64,000 nt of DNA from positions 303,938-367,937 of the forward strand of contig NZ_JAEUAX010000004.1 of assembly GCF_019511645.1 (NCBI RefSeq). The letters are read 5' to 3'. A model generated the notes under the pieces. That model was not told the origin of the DNA, made no database searches, and saw only the letters and a list, made by a program, of their open reading frames with translations. This document shows, piece after piece, positions 61,420 to 64,000 of this stretch. Each line of letters opens with the position of its first letter. The stretch's first letter is position 1. The translations under genes and the position numbers were made by a program. The DNA comes from Microbacterium ureisolvens (GTDB lineage Bacteria; Actinomycetota; Actinomycetes; Actinomycetales; Microbacteriaceae).

Positions 61420-64000
61420 GTGTCACCATCGCGCACGCAATCTCGCATCACCATCGTCCGTCCCAACCGTGCTGGTCGCATCGGGATCCTGAGCGCGGCG
61501 ATCACCGCATCAGCGCTCGTGATCGGGCTCCTCGCGCCCGGGTCTCAGCTCGCGGCGGCAGCGGAGAATGACCGTTCGGTGTCGGGTGTGGTGTCGCTGC
61601 CGGCGGGTGCGCCGGCAGAGTGGCTGGGTGCGGTTCAGGTGTCGGCGCAGCCTGTCTCGGGTCCGGGGTACAAGTCAGTGTGGGTGGATCCGGCGACGGG
61701 CACGTACTCGCTGACGGATCTGGCTCCGGGGTCGTACCGGATCCAGTTCTCCGTGAATCAGGTCTGGGACGGGTCGGGATTTTCGCGACCGAATCTCGTG
61801 AGTGAGTACTACGACGACGCCACGGATTGGAACTCGGCGGCGGTGGTCGATGTGTCCGGGGCCAGCGCCTCGAGTATCGATGCGCAACTCGCAACCGGCC
61901 GGACGATCAGCGGACGCGTGACTCTGCCGGAGGGGTCCGACCCTGCCTGGTTGAGCGCGATCTCGGTCAACGCTTCCGCGCCGACGAGCGGATCCGGCTA
62001 CGCCCAGGTTGACCCGGCGACCGGAGCGTACTCGATCACGGGTCTCGCCCCAGGTGCGTATCAGGTGCACTTCAGCGTCGGCACCTTCTGGGGCGGCAGC
62101 ACGTCGGTGAAGCCGAACCTGGTGTCGGAGTACTACGACGACACCACCGATTGGACCACAGCCACTCCGGTCGATGTGTCCACCGGAGACAAGTCCGGCA
62201 TCGATGCAGCGCTTGAGCAGGGCCGCAGCATCACCGGAACCGTGAGTCTCCCTGCCGGTGCGCCGTCGGAGTGGCTGAACTCTGTGAGTGTCAGCGCATC
62301 AGCCGTCAACGAGAGCATGGTGGGTGGCCTCAGCGCGAGGCCCGACTCGACGACCGGGGAATACACCCTCACCGGGCTCGCACCCGGCGCCTATCAGGTC
62401 GCGTTCCGGGTCATGACGGTCATGCCCGGCGCCGAGCCGCCTAATCTCGTCGACGAGTACTACGACAACGCGCGTACCATCTCTGCGGCGACACCCGTCG
62501 ATATCACGAGTGCCGACGAGTCCGGGATCAACGCAACGCTGGAGTCCGGTCGCAGCATCTCAGGCACCGTGAGTCTCCCCGCCGATGCGCCTGAAGAGTG
62601 GATGCAGGCTGCTCGCGTCTCGGTGATGACCCCCGACGGCGAGTACCTCAGCTATGGCGACAACACGAAAATCGACACCACGACCGGCGCTTACACACTC
62701 TCACGCCTGCCCGCGGGCGATTTCGTCGTCTATTTCTCCGCCTCGAGCTATTACGACGGTACGCAATGGACCTATCCCGACCTCGCGCCGGAGTACTACG
62801 ACGACGCAGCAAACCGCGATGACGCCACCGTCGTGTCCACGACCAGCGGGAACGCCGCCGGAATCGACGCCGCTCTTGCCCATGGGGCCGGCATCGACCT
62901 GGACCTGGACGCGTCCGCCCTGCTGGGCACAGGGAGCGGTATCGGCATCTCGATCACCGATCTCGACGGCAACGTTCTGACAAGCTACGGCGATCCTCTC
63001 CCCGAGGACGGCCACTACCCCATCACCATGGGCAACCTGACCCCCGGCGGCTACCGGATCGCAGTGACCACGATGAGCTGGGACGAGCAGACGAGCACAT
63101 CGACCCTCGAATCCGCGCAGTTCCTCCGCTTCGGATCGGCGACGAGCATCCAGCTCACCGCCGGCCACACCGAGACCGGCCAGGTAACCGCACGAGCGGC
63201 CGACTCCACCATCAGCGGGAACATTCACGCCGAAGGCTTCGCCACCACTGGGAACGTCCTCGGCAGCGCACTGCCCTACGAAAAGCTCGACGGGAACTGG
63301 ACCCGCATCCCAGAAGTCCACTTCGACACCACGCAGAACGGCGACACCCCCTACTCCCTCACCGTCCCCTCCGGCACCTACACCATCGGCTACGAAACCG
63401 ACTACTCCCCCGCCACCACCCCCGTCCAAGAACAGTGGTGGAACGGCAAGAACACGCTCGCCGCCGCAGACCCCATCACCCTCACCACCGGACAGACCCG
63501 AACCGACATCAACGGAACCATCCAGCCCACCGGCGATCTGCTCGTGGAGCGGACCGCGGGGGTGGACCGCTATGCGACGTCCGCCGCGGTGTCCGCGGCC
63601 ACGTTCGATCCCGGCACGCCCGTCGCATATCTCGCCAACGGCACGAAGTTCCCCGACGCACTGTCAGGCGCAGCCGCGGCCGGGCACCTCGGCGGCCCCG
63701 TCCTCCTCACCCAGGAGAACGAGATCCCCGGACTCGTCGCCCAAGAGCTCAAGCGACTCCACCCCGACAAGATCATCGTCCTCGGATCCGACGCCTCCAT
63801 CACCGACAACGTCCTCACCCAAGCAAAGACCTACGCGAGCGTCGTGGAGCGGACCGCGGGGGTGGACCGCTACGCGACGTCCGCCGCGGTGTCCGCGGCC
63901 ACGTTCGATCCCGGCACGCCCGTCGCATATCTCGCCAACGGCACGAAGTTCCCCGACGCACTGTCAGGCGCAGCCGCGGCCGGGCACCTCGGCGGCCCCG
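61420..64000 (+). CDS. Secreted multi-repeat surface protein with CWB2 cell-wall-binding repeats (partial)
   Basis: At least 860 residues; the frame is open to the window edge. GTG 61420 begins a basic segment (SPSRTQSRITIVRPNRAGR) followed by a hydrophobic signal ending near ALVIGLLAPGSQLAAAAEN. Four beta-sandwich repeats of 108-110 residues start at residues 52, 161, 269 and 378. Each has ISGTVSLPAGAP, a YSLTGLAPG turn and LVSEYYDD (Cna-B/carboxypeptidase-regulatory-like). Divergent modules follow to about 707. From 708 come CWB2 repeats (LVERTAGVDRYATSAAVS) with a 100-residue period. GC and codon use shift along the gene. Probably attached to the envelope glycan made by the neighbours (inference). 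Confidence 0.88.
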   Translation, partial: MSPSRTQSRITIVRPNRAGRIGILSAAITASALVIGLLAPGSQLAAAAENDRSVSGVVSLPAGAPAEWLGAVQVSAQPVSGPGYKSVWVDPATGTYSLTDLAPGSYRIQFSVNQVWDGSGFSRPNLVSEYYDDATDWNSAAVVDVSGASASSIDAQLATGRTISGRVTLPEGSDPAWLSAISVNASAPTSGSGYAQVDPATGAYSITGLAPGAYQVHFSVGTFWGGSTSVKPNLVSEYYDDTTDWTTATPVDVSTGDKSGIDAALEQGRSITGTVSLPAGAPSEWLNSVSVSASAVNESMVGGLSARPDSTTGEYTLTGLAPGAYQVAFRVMTVMPGAEPPNLVDEYYDNARTISAATPVDITSADESGINATLESGRSISGTVSLPADAPEEWMQAARVSVMTPDGEYLSYGDNTKIDTTTGAYTLSRLPAGDFVVYFSASSYYDGTQWTYPDLAPEYYDDAANRDDATVVSTTSGNAAGIDAALAHGAGIDLDLDASALLGTGSGIGISITDLDGNVLTSYGDPLPEDGHYPITMGNLTPGGYRIAVTTMSWDEQTSTSTLESAQFLRFGSATSIQLTAGHTETGQVTARAADSTISGNIHAEGFATTGNVLGSALPYEKLDGNWTRIPEVHFDTTQNGDTPYSLTVPSGTYTIGYETDYSPATTPVQEQWWNGKNTLAAADPITLTTGQTRTDINGTIQPTGDLLVERTAGVDRYATSAAVSAATFDPGTPVAYLANGTKFPDALSGAAAAGHLGGPVLLTQENEIPGLVAQELKRLHPDKIIVLGSDASITDNVLTQAKTYASVVERTAGVDRYATSAAVSAATFDPGTPVAYLANGTKFPDALSGAAAAGHLGGP
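63541..64000 (+). repeat. Near-identical direct repeats of 160 bp, 300-bp period
   Basis: Bases 63541-63700 and 63841-64000 differ at only two positions (63541/63841 and 63573/63873). They encode successive CWB2 units; the last 140 bases of the first unit cannot be compared because the window ends. Recent duplication or gene conversion is likely. Confidence 0.95.

Noticed and set aside
61573..62880. CRISPR-like repeat array in the surface gene
   Set aside because: Repeat period is about 325 bp, in frame and protein-coding; no short repeats with unique spacers.

Overview
This window is chromosomal DNA from a high-GC actinobacterium, most likely a Microbacterium-like member of the Microbacteriaceae. 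The supporting evidence is the very high GC content, the WhiB, MtrAB-LpqB, PdtaS and SigR/RsrA gene set, frequent GTG starts, and 4-base ATGA/GTGA overlaps. From memory of gene orders, the backbone follows the Mycobacterium tuberculosis Rv3219-Rv3265 neighbourhood (whiB1, pdtaS, sigH/rshA, aroA, rsgA, secA1, hpf, comF, lpqB, mtrB, mtrA, sahH, manA, whiB2). Blocks resembling Rv2249c-Rv2252 and Rv3691-Rv3695 are placed into it. No rRNA, tRNA, CRISPR array, insertion sequence or prophage was seen.

Layout: (1) 1-4294 holds a TetR-controlled lipid block: partial glpD, tetR, an alkyl-DHAP-synthase-like flavoprotein and a diacylglycerol kinase. (2) 4312-8353 holds the thiol-stress sigma factor and its zinc anti-sigma on one strand, and aroA, rsgA and a Bcp peroxiredoxin on the other. 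(3) 8388-14903 holds whiB1, the PdtaS kinase, an orphan CpaE/CpaB-like pair and small conserved genes; two consensus DnaA boxes sit in divergent promoters. (4) 14978-19123 holds an AlaA-type aminotransferase and secA. (5) 19360-26493 is a six-gene operon of two MacB/FtsX-type ABC exporters with a PadR repressor in the middle and a palindromic operator at its front. (6) 26560-32863 holds a DEAD-box helicase, a coiled-coil protein, an amidohydrolase, long HPF and ComF. (7) 32955-37072 holds mtrA-mtrB-lpqB. (8) 37316-48888 is a MoxR/DUF58/DUF4129/DUF4350/SpoIIM/RDD membrane cluster, interrupted by an aquaporin-katG-furA cassette. (9) 48924-56031 holds ahcY, DUF3499, a degenerate metallopeptidase-family protein, a DUF5719/large GT2 pair and whiB2. 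(10) 56226-64000 is a surface-glycan region: manA, two overlapping O-antigen-ligase-like proteins, a GT2 glycosyltransferase and the start of a large secreted repeat protein with cell-wall-binding (CWB2) repeats, cut by the window edge.

The genes group into envelope biogenesis and export (SecA, MtrAB-LpqB, ABC exporters, surface-glycan genes) and redox or stress control (SigR/RsrA, Bcp, WhiB1, WhiB2, KatG/FurA). No stretch longer than 300 bases lacks a gene. The longest gaps are 42973-43259, 8811-9056, 37073-37315 and 19124-19359. The first holds nested inverted repeats, the second is the whiB1 leader and the fourth holds the PadR operator. In 37073-37315 I saw nothing beyond the presumed divergent promoters of mtrA and the membrane-protein operon.

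No wholly new system could be demonstrated. The strongest leads are the 300-bp-period near-identical CWB2 repeats, the excess of the 9-mer GGATGCTGC, the nested intergenic palindromes, the 16-bp divergent start region of spoIIM/RDD, and the TetR/flavoprotein/kinase lipid block.
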